From Cupriavidus sp. AU9028 (GTDB lineage Bacteria; Pseudomonadota; Gammaproteobacteria; Burkholderiales; Burkholderiaceae): a stretch of DNA of 64,000 nt. Within the stretch, counting starts at the first letter, position 1, and each line of letters starts with the position of its first letter. The stretch covers positions 62,001-126,000 of the forward strand of contig NZ_JAIMCG010000007.1 in NCBI RefSeq assembly GCF_019795295.1. The letters are read 5' to 3'. Of this stretch, positions 1 to 7,742 are shown in pieces. Both the position numbers and the translations under genes were made by a program. Under the pieces are notes generated by a model, which made no database searches, was not told the origin of the DNA, and saw only the letters and a program-made list of their open reading frames with translations.

Positions 1-65
1 GTTCGAGTGTTGGACGGTTCCGGCGTGACTTCGTTCCATCACACCGCCCAATTTCCCCTATTGGA

Positions 66-1439
66 TCAGGGGTTTGCGTCCGCTTGCACTGGTGTGGCGA
101 GTTGGCCTGCGGCGACGCTCGGCTGGACCGGTTTCGTGCTCTGCAGGTCGCTTGTCGGGTAAGGCGTGGCGATTCCGTGTGCCTTCAACGCCTTCCAGAT
201 GGCGCGGTTCATGGCGGACTGCACGCCAAGCTTGCCGTTCTGCGGATCCGCGATGTGGCCGGCGACTTCGTATTCGATGCCCTTCTCCACGAACGCCACC
301 AGGAATGCCGAAGGCTCCGGGTCCGAAAGCAGGCGTGGCAATCCTGCCACAGCTTCGGCCAGCACGCGCAGCACCGTTTCCGGATCGGTGCCGTAGTCGG
401 CAATTACACGTGTCGCCACGCGCACATTGGTTTTCGAGAACGACTGGTTCTGCACCGCCTGGGCCACCAGTTGCTCGTTGGGCACCAGCGTCTCGCCGTC
501 GCTGTTTCGCACCACCGTATAGCGCGTCCGGATCTGCGAGACGATGCCGCTGTATTTGTCGACGGTAATCTGGTCGCCCAGCTTGACCGAATGGTCCAGC
601 AGGATGATGAAGCCGGACACGTAGTTGCTGGCGATCTTCTGCAGGCCAAGGCCCAGGCCGACGCCGAGCGCCCCGCCGAACACGGACAGTACCGTCAGGT
701 CGATCCCGACCAGGGACAGGCTGAACAGCAGCGAGATCAGCAACAGCAGCGCCTTGGACAGCCGCGTCAGCACCACGCGCAGGTTGCTGTCGATGGACGC
801 CGAGCGCATCAGCCGCTCCTCCAGCCACGAGCCGAACCAGAGCGCCGCGAGCACCGTCAGCAGGATCCACAGGCACGCCATCATCAGGTTGGCCACGCTG
901 ACGCTCTGCTTGCCCAGCGAGAAGCGGATGGAGTCGAGCCAGCCGACCACGTCCCCGAGCAGGCCCAGCACGTACAGCCCCATGCAGACCCACACGGCCG
1001 TGGTCAGCACCTTCTCGACCAGCACCAGCATCCCGTGCAGCTGGCCATTGCCCGACAGCACGCGCCGCAGCACATAGAACGCCATGTAGAGGAAGGCGAT
1101 GCCGAACAGCGGCACCAGCGCCAGCCGCAGCACGCTGACCGACATCCAGGCTTCGAGTGCGAAGCGCGCCAGCAGCACCAGCAGCCAGCCGAACAGCGGG
1201 AACATGGCCCGTTCCAGGCTGCTCGCGGCGAAGCGCAGGGCAAAGCTGGAGCCGGCATAGCGCGCCTCCAGCCGGCGGGCGACATGGCGCGCCAGCGGCC
1301 AGGCGAGCGCGACGCACAGCGCCAGGACCGCCAGCTGCCAGAAGAAGCCGGGGCCGCCAGCATCGCGTAGCAGGTCGGCGACCATGCGGCCGAACATGGC
1401 ACGGGTGGGATTCAGATCGGTGATGGGTTCACCTTGCAT
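66..1439 (-). CDS. MscS-family mechanosensitive ion channel
   Basis: Predicted inner-membrane channel that opens under membrane tension and releases solutes during osmotic downshock. The protein is 457 aa from the ATG at 1437-1439; a TTG three codons upstream is less likely. Several hydrophobic helices fill residues 30-245. The Gly/Ala-rich pore helix of the MscS family runs from about 250 to 282 and leads into the motif NYVSGFIILLD, followed by the beta domain (LGDQITV) and a cytoplasmic alpha/beta domain. With extra N-terminal helices it is longer than E. coli MscS (286 aa) and belongs with the mid-sized YbdG/YnaI-like homologues. It stands alone; the next gene leftward is outside the window. 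Family assignment is firm, physiological role inferred. Confidence 0.88.
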   Translation of the reverse strand: MQGEPITDLNPTRAMFGRMVADLLRDAGGPGFFWQLAVLALCVALAWPLARHVARRLEARYAGSSFALRFAASSLERAMFPLFGWLLVLLARFALEAWMSVSVLRLALVPLFGIAFLYMAFYVLRRVLSGNGQLHGMLVLVEKVLTTAVWVCMGLYVLGLLGDVVGWLDSIRFSLGKQSVSVANLMMACLWILLTVLAALWFGSWLEERLMRSASIDSNLRVVLTRLSKALLLLISLLFSLSLVGIDLTVLSVFGGALGVGLGLGLQKIASNYVSGFIILLDHSVKLGDQITVDKYSGIVSQIRTRYTVVRNSDGETLVPNEQLVAQAVQNQSFSKTNVRVATRVIADYGTDPETVLRVLAEAVAGLPRLLSDPEPSAFLVAFVEKGIEYEVAGHIADPQNGKLGVQSAMNRAIWKALKAHGIATPYPTSDLQSTKPVQPSVAAGQLATPVQADANP

Positions 1440-1576
1440 GGCGTGCAATCGTCAGCTGTTGCGCGAGCGCCCTCCCGCAGGGACGCGCGTGGAGTCATCG
1501 CTCGGCTGCAGCAGTTGAACAGAACGGGCGGTGGAGCGGATGAGCCCCGGATGCAAGGCACCCGGGGCATCGAGGA

Positions 1577-3034
1577 TCAGACTGCTTCGTCGGACTCGGA
1601 CGCGGGAGCCGGCGCGGGCTGGGCAACCCGCTCGAGCACCGCTGCGAAAAAGCCGTCGGTCTGGTGCAGGTGCGGATACAGCGCGAGCATCTGCCCGTCT
1701 CCGGGCAGATTGTCGATGCTGACCTTCTGCTCGGCCAGCACCGCGGAGGCCGGCACCAGCTGGAACGACGGATTGCGCGAGAGGAAGTCCCGCACGATCG
1801 CCTCGTTCTCCGCCTCCAGTACGCTGCAGGTCGCGTAAACCACGCGACCGCCCGGCTTGACCAGCCGCGCCGCCGATTCGAGGATCGCACTTTGCTTGGC
1901 GGTCAGCTCCAGCACGCTCTCCGGCGTCTGGCGCCACTTCAGGTCGGGATTGCGACGCAACGTGCCCAGGCCGCTACATGGCGCATCGACCAGTACCCGG
2001 TCGATCTTGCCGGCCAGACGCTTGATCTTGGCGTCCTGCTCGGAATCGATCAGCACCGGATGCACGTTCGACAGGCCGCTGCGGGCCAGGCGCGGCTTCA
2101 GGTTCGAGAGCCGCTTCTCCGACACGTCGAAGGCATAGAGCCGGCCGGTCGAGCGCATCAGGGCGCCCAGTGCGAGCGTCTTGCCGCCCGCGCCGGCGCA
2201 GAAATCGACGACCATCTCGCCACGACGCGGCGCGACCAGATGGCACAGCAGCTGGCTGCCTTCGTCCTGCACTTCGACCAGCCCGTCGGTAAAGAGCGGC
2301 AGCTGGTTCAGCGCGGGCTTGCCGGCGAGCCGGATGCCGGCCGGCGCCAGCGGCGTCGGCTCCGCGTCCAGCCCGGCGTCGGCCAGCGCCTGCAGCGCGG
2401 CTTCCCGCGAGATCTTCACGAGGTTGGCGCGCAGGTCCAGCGGGGCCGGACGCAGCCAGCTGTCGCCCAATGCGGTGACGAATTCCTCGCCATGGCGCGC
2501 CACCAGTTGCGCGTACAGCCATTCGGGCAGATTCGCCCGTACCCGCGGCGCCAGGCTGGCGCGCTCGATGGTGGTCAACCGTTCCAGCCAGGCCGCTTCA
2601 TCCGGGGCCAGGAACGGCAGCAGCGCATCGCGTCCGAGCGTTGCGGCTAGCCCCAGCAGCGCCAGACGGCGCGATGCGGCGCCCGAGCCGCTCTCGGCGA
2701 ACTGGGCAAACTCCACCCGCCGGCGCAACACGGCGAAGACCGCCTCGGCGATGATGCCGCGCTCCCGGTGCCCGAGCTTGGGATTCTCCCGAAAGTAGTA
2801 GCTGACCACGGCGTCTGCCGGGCGCGCAAAGCGCAGCACCTTGCCCAGCAGCCGGTCGATATGCTGGATGTGGGCGGCATGCAGGCCACCCTGCCCCAAC
2901 CGTGACTGTCCATCCTCGCGCGGTCCCTGGGCGCGGCGCAGCGGGCTGCCGCCTCGCTTGTTGCCGCTGCGTGCGGGGCCGTTACCGCGTTCGCGCATGC
3001 CGGGGCGCGCACCCGATCCGTTGGCGCGGCTCAT
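1577..3034 (-). CDS. RsmB/NOP-family RNA (cytosine-5-)-methyltransferase
   Basis: SAM-dependent methyltransferase that makes 5-methylcytosine in RNA, most likely 16S rRNA. The 485-aa product has the SAM loop DFCAGAGGKT at 277-286, the PCSG motif with a catalytic cysteine at 353 and the TCS motif with the second cysteine at 403, the two-cysteine arrangement of the family. Residues 1-50 are Gly/Arg/Ser-rich and probably disordered; a helical region at about 55-150 resembles the NusB-like part of RsmB. The start at 3032-3034 is chosen because its ATG overlaps the purN stop as ATGA, implying translational coupling. It may be RsmB or a paralogue, so no symbol is given. Confidence 0.88.
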   Translation of the reverse strand: MSRANGSGARPGMRERGNGPARSGNKRGGSPLRRAQGPREDGQSRLGQGGLHAAHIQHIDRLLGKVLRFARPADAVVSYYFRENPKLGHRERGIIAEAVFAVLRRRVEFAQFAESGSGAASRRLALLGLAATLGRDALLPFLAPDEAAWLERLTTIERASLAPRVRANLPEWLYAQLVARHGEEFVTALGDSWLRPAPLDLRANLVKISREAALQALADAGLDAEPTPLAPAGIRLAGKPALNQLPLFTDGLVEVQDEGSQLLCHLVAPRRGEMVVDFCAGAGGKTLALGALMRSTGRLYAFDVSEKRLSNLKPRLARSGLSNVHPVLIDSEQDAKIKRLAGKIDRVLVDAPCSGLGTLRRNPDLKWRQTPESVLELTAKQSAILESAARLVKPGGRVVYATCSVLEAENEAIVRDFLSRNPSFQLVPASAVLAEQKVSIDNLPGDGQMLALYPHLHQTDGFFAAVLERVAQPAPAPASESDEAV

Positions 3035-3693
3035 GCTGCGTCTCCCTCGGTAGTGGAAGCGGACAGCCCAATCAGCAGCTGCGGCTCCGGAGGATCGACA
3101 TGCACGGCGCCGTCGTGGACGCGCAGCCGGTCCTCGACGAACCAGCGCACCGCACGCGGATAGATCTGGTGCTCGCAGGGAAGCAGGCGCTCGGCCAGCG
3201 ACTGCGGCGTATCTTCCGGCGTCACCTCGATGGCGGCCTGCACGACGATCGGACCGTGGTCCAGGGCCGCGGTAACGAAATGCACGCTCGCACCGTGCAC
3301 CTTGACGCCGGCGTCCAGCGCCTGGCGATGAGTATGCAGGCCCGGGAAGCTGGGCAGCAGGGAGGGATGGATATTCATCATCCGGCCGGCATACCGTTCG
3401 ACGAACTCGGGCGTCAGGATGCGCATGAATCCGGCCAGCACGACCAGATCCGGCACGTGCGCGTCGATGGCCTTGGCCAGCGCAGCATCGAAGCTGGCGC
3501 GATCGCTGTACTGGGTGTGGTCGACCACGCCGACGGGAATGCCCTGCGACGCGGCGAAACGCAGCCCCGGCGCATCGGGCCGGTTCGACAGCACGGCGGC
3601 GATGCGGGCGGGCCAGGACTGACTGGCGCAGGCGCGCACGATGGCCTCCATATTGGAGCCACGTCCCGAGATAAGGATGACGATGTTTTTCAT
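3031..3693 (-). CDS. purN: Phosphoribosylglycinamide formyltransferase
   Basis: Transfers the formyl group of 10-formyl-tetrahydrofolate to GAR, the third step of de novo purine synthesis, in the cytosol. The 220-aa protein opens with the phosphate-binding motif ISGRGSN (residues 8-14) and carries the signature MNIHPSLLPSFPG around 106-118, containing the catalytic Asn and His, with the catalytic Asp in the later DHGPIV segment. Length matches E. coli PurN (212 aa) plus a short tail. It is first in a two-gene unit with the downstream RNA methyltransferase (ATGA overlap). purM, its usual partner in enterics, is 33 kb away on the same strand. Confidence 0.97.
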   Translation of the reverse strand: MKNIVILISGRGSNMEAIVRACASQSWPARIAAVLSNRPDAPGLRFAASQGIPVGVVDHTQYSDRASFDAALAKAIDAHVPDLVVLAGFMRILTPEFVERYAGRMMNIHPSLLPSFPGLHTHRQALDAGVKVHGASVHFVTAALDHGPIVVQAAIEVTPEDTPQSLAERLLPCEHQIYPRAVRWFVEDRLRVHDGAVHVDPPEPQLLIGLSASTTEGDAA

Positions 3694-3967
3694 CGCGCAA
3701 TTCTACCAAGGGCCACCTTGCCACCCCCAGAATTATGCGCCCGCGCCCATGCCTTGCACGTCACTTCCCATGCTGCATGGGTCGCCTTCTGCCTGTTCGC
3801 ACGGATAATTTGTAACCAACACACCACCCGGAAACCCGCGCCGCCAGTGGCTTTGCGCATTGTGACGAGGAGCGCGCTCTGCTAGAGTCGCCCTATCGTC
3901 CACCTTCCGGATGGAGAAAAGCCGGAGCAAAACAAGGGCGAACTAAAAAAATTTGACGGGAAATCGC

Positions 3968-4627
3968 ATGTCGACAGCTGCACCGACCTTGCTGGTGGTC
4001 GATGACCACCCTATGGCGCTATCGGGTACGACCGTATTCTTGGCAGAAGTGATGCCCGATATCGCCGTCCACGCGGCGGGTAGCGCCGCCGAAGCGCTCA
4101 ACACGCTGGAGCACGGGCTGCGGCCGGATATCGTGCTGCTGGATATCTGGCTCAACGACGGCACCGGCTTCGATGCCATGCAGGCCCTGAAGTCCGTGGC
4201 GCCGGGCGCGCGTTTCATCTTCATGTCGGCGGAAGCGACGCCGGAAATCGTCGAGAAGGCCCGCGCGCTGTCCGCCCACGGTTTCGTCGGCAAGCATCTC
4301 GACGCCGGCGCCTTCACCGCCGCGGTGCGCCGCGTGCTGTCGGGGGAAACCGCCTTTCCGTCGGAAGAGTCACTGCACGGGCAGGCACGCTCCTTCGGCC
4401 CGACGCACGGCATCCCGGTCACGCCGGCGGAACTGGGGCTGACACCGCGTCAGGGTTCGGTGCTGGCGCTGGTGCTGGAAGGATTGCCGAACAAGGTGAT
4501 CGCGCGCGAGCTGGGACTGACGGAGAACACCGTCAAGGAGCATGTCTCGGCGATCCTGCAGCGGCTGGGCGTGCGTACGCGAATGCAGGCGATGTCCCGC
4601 CTGGAGCGCTTCCGCTTGCGCCAGTAG
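3968..4627 (+). CDS. Two-component response regulator, NarL/LuxR type
   Basis: DNA-binding response regulator of 219 aa. The receiver domain (about 1-120) has the acidic pair at 12-13 (VVDDHP), the phosphoacceptor Asp in VLLDIW near 55-60 and the conserved Lys in GFVGKHLD near 110. A LuxR/GerE helix-turn-helix fills about 150-215 (LTPRQGSVLALV, NTVKEHVSAILQRLGV). The ATG at 3968 is preferred because GGGAA lies just upstream; a TTG at 3953 would add five residues. It converges on a hybrid histidine kinase gene 28 bp away, its likely partner. Target genes are unknown. Confidence 0.9.
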   Translation: MSTAAPTLLVVDDHPMALSGTTVFLAEVMPDIAVHAAGSAAEALNTLEHGLRPDIVLLDIWLNDGTGFDAMQALKSVAPGARFIFMSAEATPEIVEKARALSAHGFVGKHLDAGAFTAAVRRVLSGETAFPSEESLHGQARSFGPTHGIPVTPAELGLTPRQGSVLALVLEGLPNKVIARELGLTENTVKEHVSAILQRLGVRTRMQAMSRLERFRLRQ

Positions 4628-4643
4628 GCCGGTCCGACCGGCC
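4627..4643. terminator. Short hairpin between convergent two-component genes
   Basis: A 7-bp perfect stem (arms 4627-4633 and 4637-4643, loop CCG) begins at the last base of the regulator stop codon and lies in the 28-bp gap before the kinase stop codon. There is no U-tract, so the terminator role is tentative. Confidence 0.4.
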
Positions 4644-4655
4644 GGCGAGCGGTCG

Positions 4656-6548
4656 TCACCCCCCTGCCACAGCGAGATCGGTCTCCAGCCAGCGCCGCAG
4701 CAACAGCCGCAGCGCGGCCGGGTCGGCGGGCTTTTCCAGCACGAAATAGCCTGCGTCCTCGGCCGCCAGCAGCGCTTCGGACTTCATGTCGCCGGTGAGC
4801 AACGCCATGCGCGCCTGCGGCTGGGTCTCCTGCCAGCGTTCCAGCAGATCCAGACCGTTCTCCTCGCCCGGCAGCCGCAGGTCGCAGAAGATGATGTGCG
4901 GGCGCAAGCCGTCCTGCAGCAGACGCTCGGCCTGCGCGCCGTCGGCCGCGCACGAGACGTGCACGCCCCAGGCCTGCATCAGCGCGGTCCAGGCCTCCCG
5001 GACCTGCCGATCGTCGTCGACCACGAGAACGGTGCCAAGCAGCGCCTCCACCGGCGTCTGTTCCGGCCCGGCCACTGGCAGTACGGCACCCGAGGCGATC
5101 GCCTGCGCCGGCGCATGGCCGAGCGTGAACCAGAACACCGAGCCCCTGCCCGGGACCGAGCGCACGCCATAGGTGCCCCGCATCAGCCGGACGCACTCCT
5201 TGAAGATCGCCAGACCGAGCCCCAGCCCCTGGGACAGGTCGCGCTGCTGGTTGTGAACTTGGAAGTAGGGCGAGAAGATGTCCGGCAACTGCTCGGGAGG
5301 AATGCCGGCACCGGTATCCCAGACCTCGATGCGGACGTGTTCGATACGGGCCCGGGCCGCCACCAGCACCCGGCCGCGTTCCGTATAACGCAGCGCGTTC
5401 TGCACCAGATTGAACAGCGCCCGGCGCAGCAGCACGGCGTCGCCCATCGCCAGCAAGCGCCGCGGCGAGCGGGCGTCCAGCGCCAGCCCGGCCGCCTGCG
5501 CGTCCTCGGCGAACTGCCCCACCACCTCGGACACCAGCCGGGCGACGTCGCACGGCTCCAGCGTCGGCAGTACCTTGCGGCCCTCCAGCTTGGACAGGTC
5601 GAGCAGCGAGCGAAACAGCAGGTCGATGGTCTGGGTGCTGGCGGCGACCTGCTCCACCAGGGGATGCAGCGCCGCCGACTGGTTGCGCGCACGCAACGCC
5701 TCCACCAGCATGACCAGCGCATGGACGGGCTGCCGCAGATCGTGGCTGGCCGCCGCCAGGAAGCGCGACTTTTCGTCGCTTGCATGCAACGCGCGCTCCT
5801 TTTCGTCCTGGAACTGGCGTGCCAGGCGACGGCTTTCCGCTTCCAGCTGGATCGCCCGCACCAGCGTGCCGTGCAGGTTGAGCGCGTGCCGGGTCAGCAT
5901 CAGCGCATAGGCCAGCAGCAGCAGCCGGACATACATGCCATGCCCGGGAAAGGCAAAGTCGGCCAGCAGCAGGTTGGGCACGAGGATCGGCAGGCCGGCA
6001 TAGGCCAGATTCGACGGCGCCGGCGCCTGCGAGCTGGCGCCCCCGGCCAGCGTGCAGATGGTCAGCAGGAACAGCACCCCCGAGAACATGGTGGAGTCGG
6101 TGAACAGGTGCAGCAGCGCAGAGCTGCCCCAGGTCACCCCGCTGAGCACCACCACGCCGCGCATGTTGGCCCACCACTTGTCAGTGTGGGTCGAGCGGTT
6201 CATCGTGGCCGCATCCCCCCGGTAGCCCACGTAGAACCAGGCCCAGGCCAGCGCCTGCACCGCCATCACGCCCGTCCATGCCACCAGCGCCAGGCTGCTC
6301 GCCTCGCGCCAGAACGCCATGGCGGTCAGGGCCGGCAACGCGAGAGCGGCAACGATGGCGCTGGGGGTCACGCGGTGGATCGCAGCCAGCAGTTTGGCCT
6401 GCGTTTCCACATCGAGCGGCGGCGCCGCCGGCGGCAGGATGCGTTTGAGCAGCGCGTGCAAGGCGTTAGCGGCGGGCGCCGCGGTAATGTGAACGGCCCA
6501 TATCATGCCGATCTTTGCAGGGTAGCGCCACGCATTGGGGCGTTGCAT
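4656..6548 (-). CDS. Membrane hybrid sensor histidine kinase with C-terminal receiver
   Basis: Hybrid kinase of up to 630 aa. Six or so hydrophobic helices in the first 210 residues form a membrane sensor with no large periplasmic domain. A linker leads to the HisKA box (FLAAASHDLRQPVHAL, His near 270), then the ATPase domain with its N box (LFNLVQNALRYTE), G1 (DTGAGIP) and G2 (QGLGLGLAI) motifs. A receiver domain at about 505-620 has VLVVDDD and the acceptor Asp in IIFCDLRLPG. An alternative ATG at 6506 would remove 14 residues; neither has a strong Shine-Dalgarno. It converges with a LuxR-type regulator gene, probably its output partner. The signal sensed is unknown. Confidence 0.88.
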   Translation of the reverse strand: MQRPNAWRYPAKIGMIWAVHITAAPAANALHALLKRILPPAAPPLDVETQAKLLAAIHRVTPSAIVAALALPALTAMAFWREASSLALVAWTGVMAVQALAWAWFYVGYRGDAATMNRSTHTDKWWANMRGVVVLSGVTWGSSALLHLFTDSTMFSGVLFLLTICTLAGGASSQAPAPSNLAYAGLPILVPNLLLADFAFPGHGMYVRLLLLAYALMLTRHALNLHGTLVRAIQLEAESRRLARQFQDEKERALHASDEKSRFLAAASHDLRQPVHALVMLVEALRARNQSAALHPLVEQVAASTQTIDLLFRSLLDLSKLEGRKVLPTLEPCDVARLVSEVVGQFAEDAQAAGLALDARSPRRLLAMGDAVLLRRALFNLVQNALRYTERGRVLVAARARIEHVRIEVWDTGAGIPPEQLPDIFSPYFQVHNQQRDLSQGLGLGLAIFKECVRLMRGTYGVRSVPGRGSVFWFTLGHAPAQAIASGAVLPVAGPEQTPVEALLGTVLVVDDDRQVREAWTALMQAWGVHVSCAADGAQAERLLQDGLRPHIIFCDLRLPGEENGLDLLERWQETQPQARMALLTGDMKSEALLAAEDAGYFVLEKPADPAALRLLLRRWLETDLAVAGG

Positions 6549-6583
6549 TGCAGCAGCGGGCAGGCAGCGGACCCCGTTCCCCT

Positions 6584-6589
6584 TATAAT
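6584..6589 (+). promoter_or_regulatory. Candidate -10 box for ribF
   Basis: A perfect TATAAT ends 33 bp before the ribF GTG start. The -35 position has no good match to TTGACA, so it is called only as a candidate housekeeping -10 element. Confidence 0.4.
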
Positions 6590-6622
6590 CTTGCCTTTAC
6601 CCATCAGTCCGTCGCCGTCCTC

Positions 6623-7624
6623 GTGAAAGTCTTCCGCGGCCTGCCCAATGCCGAGAGCCGGACGCCATGCGCCCTGACCATCGGCAATTTCGACGGGGTC
6701 CATCGCGGCCACCAGTCGCTGCTGGCGCGCGCCCGCGCAGCCGCGGATGCTCGCGGCCTGCCGCTTTGCGTGATGACCTTCGAGCCGCATCCGCGCGAGT
6801 TCTTCACGCCGGACCGGGCGCCCACCCGTATCGCGCTGCTGCGCGACAAGCTCGAAAGCCTGCGCCGCCACGGGGTGGACCGGGTCGTGGTCGAGCACTT
6901 CAACGCCCACTTCGCCGCCCAGTCTCCCGAGGATTTCGTGCGCGACGTGCTGTGGCACGGCCTGCATGCCCGCTGGGTACTGGTAGGCGACGACTTCCGC
7001 TTCGGCGCGCGCCGTGCCGGCGACTTCGGCTATCTGCGCGAGGCCGGGCAGCGTTATGGCTTCGACGTGGAGCAGATGGGCTCGGTGTCCGAAGGCGGCG
7101 TGCGCATTTCCAGTTCGGCGGTGCGCGAGGCGCTGGCCCAGGGCGACCTGGAACACGCCCGGCGCCTGCTCGGCCATGGCTATGCCATCAGCGGCCACGT
7201 GGTGCACGGGCGCAAGCTGGGCCGCGATCTGGGCTTTCCCACGCTGAACCTGCGCATTCCCCACAAGCGGCCGGCCATCGGCGGCATCTTCATCGTCCAG
7301 GTCCATGGACTGGACGAGCAGCCCCTGCCCGGGGTGGCCAGCATCGGGGTGCGGCCGACCATCGAGGACGCGGGCCGCGTCCTGCTGGAAGTGCATCTGT
7401 TCGATTTCAACCGGCAGGTCTACGGCGAGCTGGTGCAGGTCGAATTCATCCGCAAGCTGCGCGACGAGGCGCGTTTCGATTCGCTGGACGAGCTGACCGC
7501 CGCGATCGCCCGTGACAGCGCGCAGGCCCGCGCCTTCTTCGGACTGACCGTGCCGGACGGCCATGAACTGCCCGCCGGCGGCCCGGCGGTGCGGACCACC
7601 TCGGCAACCGACCGAATTAGCTAG
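6623..7624 (+). CDS. ribF: Bifunctional riboflavin kinase/FAD synthetase
   Basis: Phosphorylates riboflavin to FMN and adenylates FMN to FAD in the cytosol. The 333-aa protein has the N-terminal FMN adenylyltransferase nucleotide-binding motif GNFDGVHRGH near residues 20-29 and the SSSAVREAL segment near 160-170. The C-terminal flavokinase domain has GRDLGFPTLNL (about 200) and the PTIED segment (about 245). The GTG start at 6623 is chosen because the family motif KVFRGL follows it directly; the open frame upstream is not family-like. It heads the ribF-ileS-lspA order common in proteobacteria. No FMN riboswitch is visible upstream. Confidence 0.96.
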   Translation: MKVFRGLPNAESRTPCALTIGNFDGVHRGHQSLLARARAAADARGLPLCVMTFEPHPREFFTPDRAPTRIALLRDKLESLRRHGVDRVVVEHFNAHFAAQSPEDFVRDVLWHGLHARWVLVGDDFRFGARRAGDFGYLREAGQRYGFDVEQMGSVSEGGVRISSSAVREALAQGDLEHARRLLGHGYAISGHVVHGRKLGRDLGFPTLNLRIPHKRPAIGGIFIVQVHGLDEQPLPGVASIGVRPTIEDAGRVLLEVHLFDFNRQVYGELVQVEFIRKLRDEARFDSLDELTAAIARDSAQARAFFGLTVPDGHELPAGGPAVRTTSATDRIS

Positions 7625-7742
7625 CGGCCGGCCATCCCCACGGGGATCGCCGGGTCGCCGCCGTATCCGAGCCCCCTTTTTGCGCCCCGGCGAGGCATCG
7701 TTGCCGCGCCGGACGCCTACCGAATCGTCCTGAAGAATCGTC

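Noticed and set aside
6549-6622. FMN riboswitch before ribF
   Set aside because: The region is too short for an RFN element and shows none of its conserved segments.
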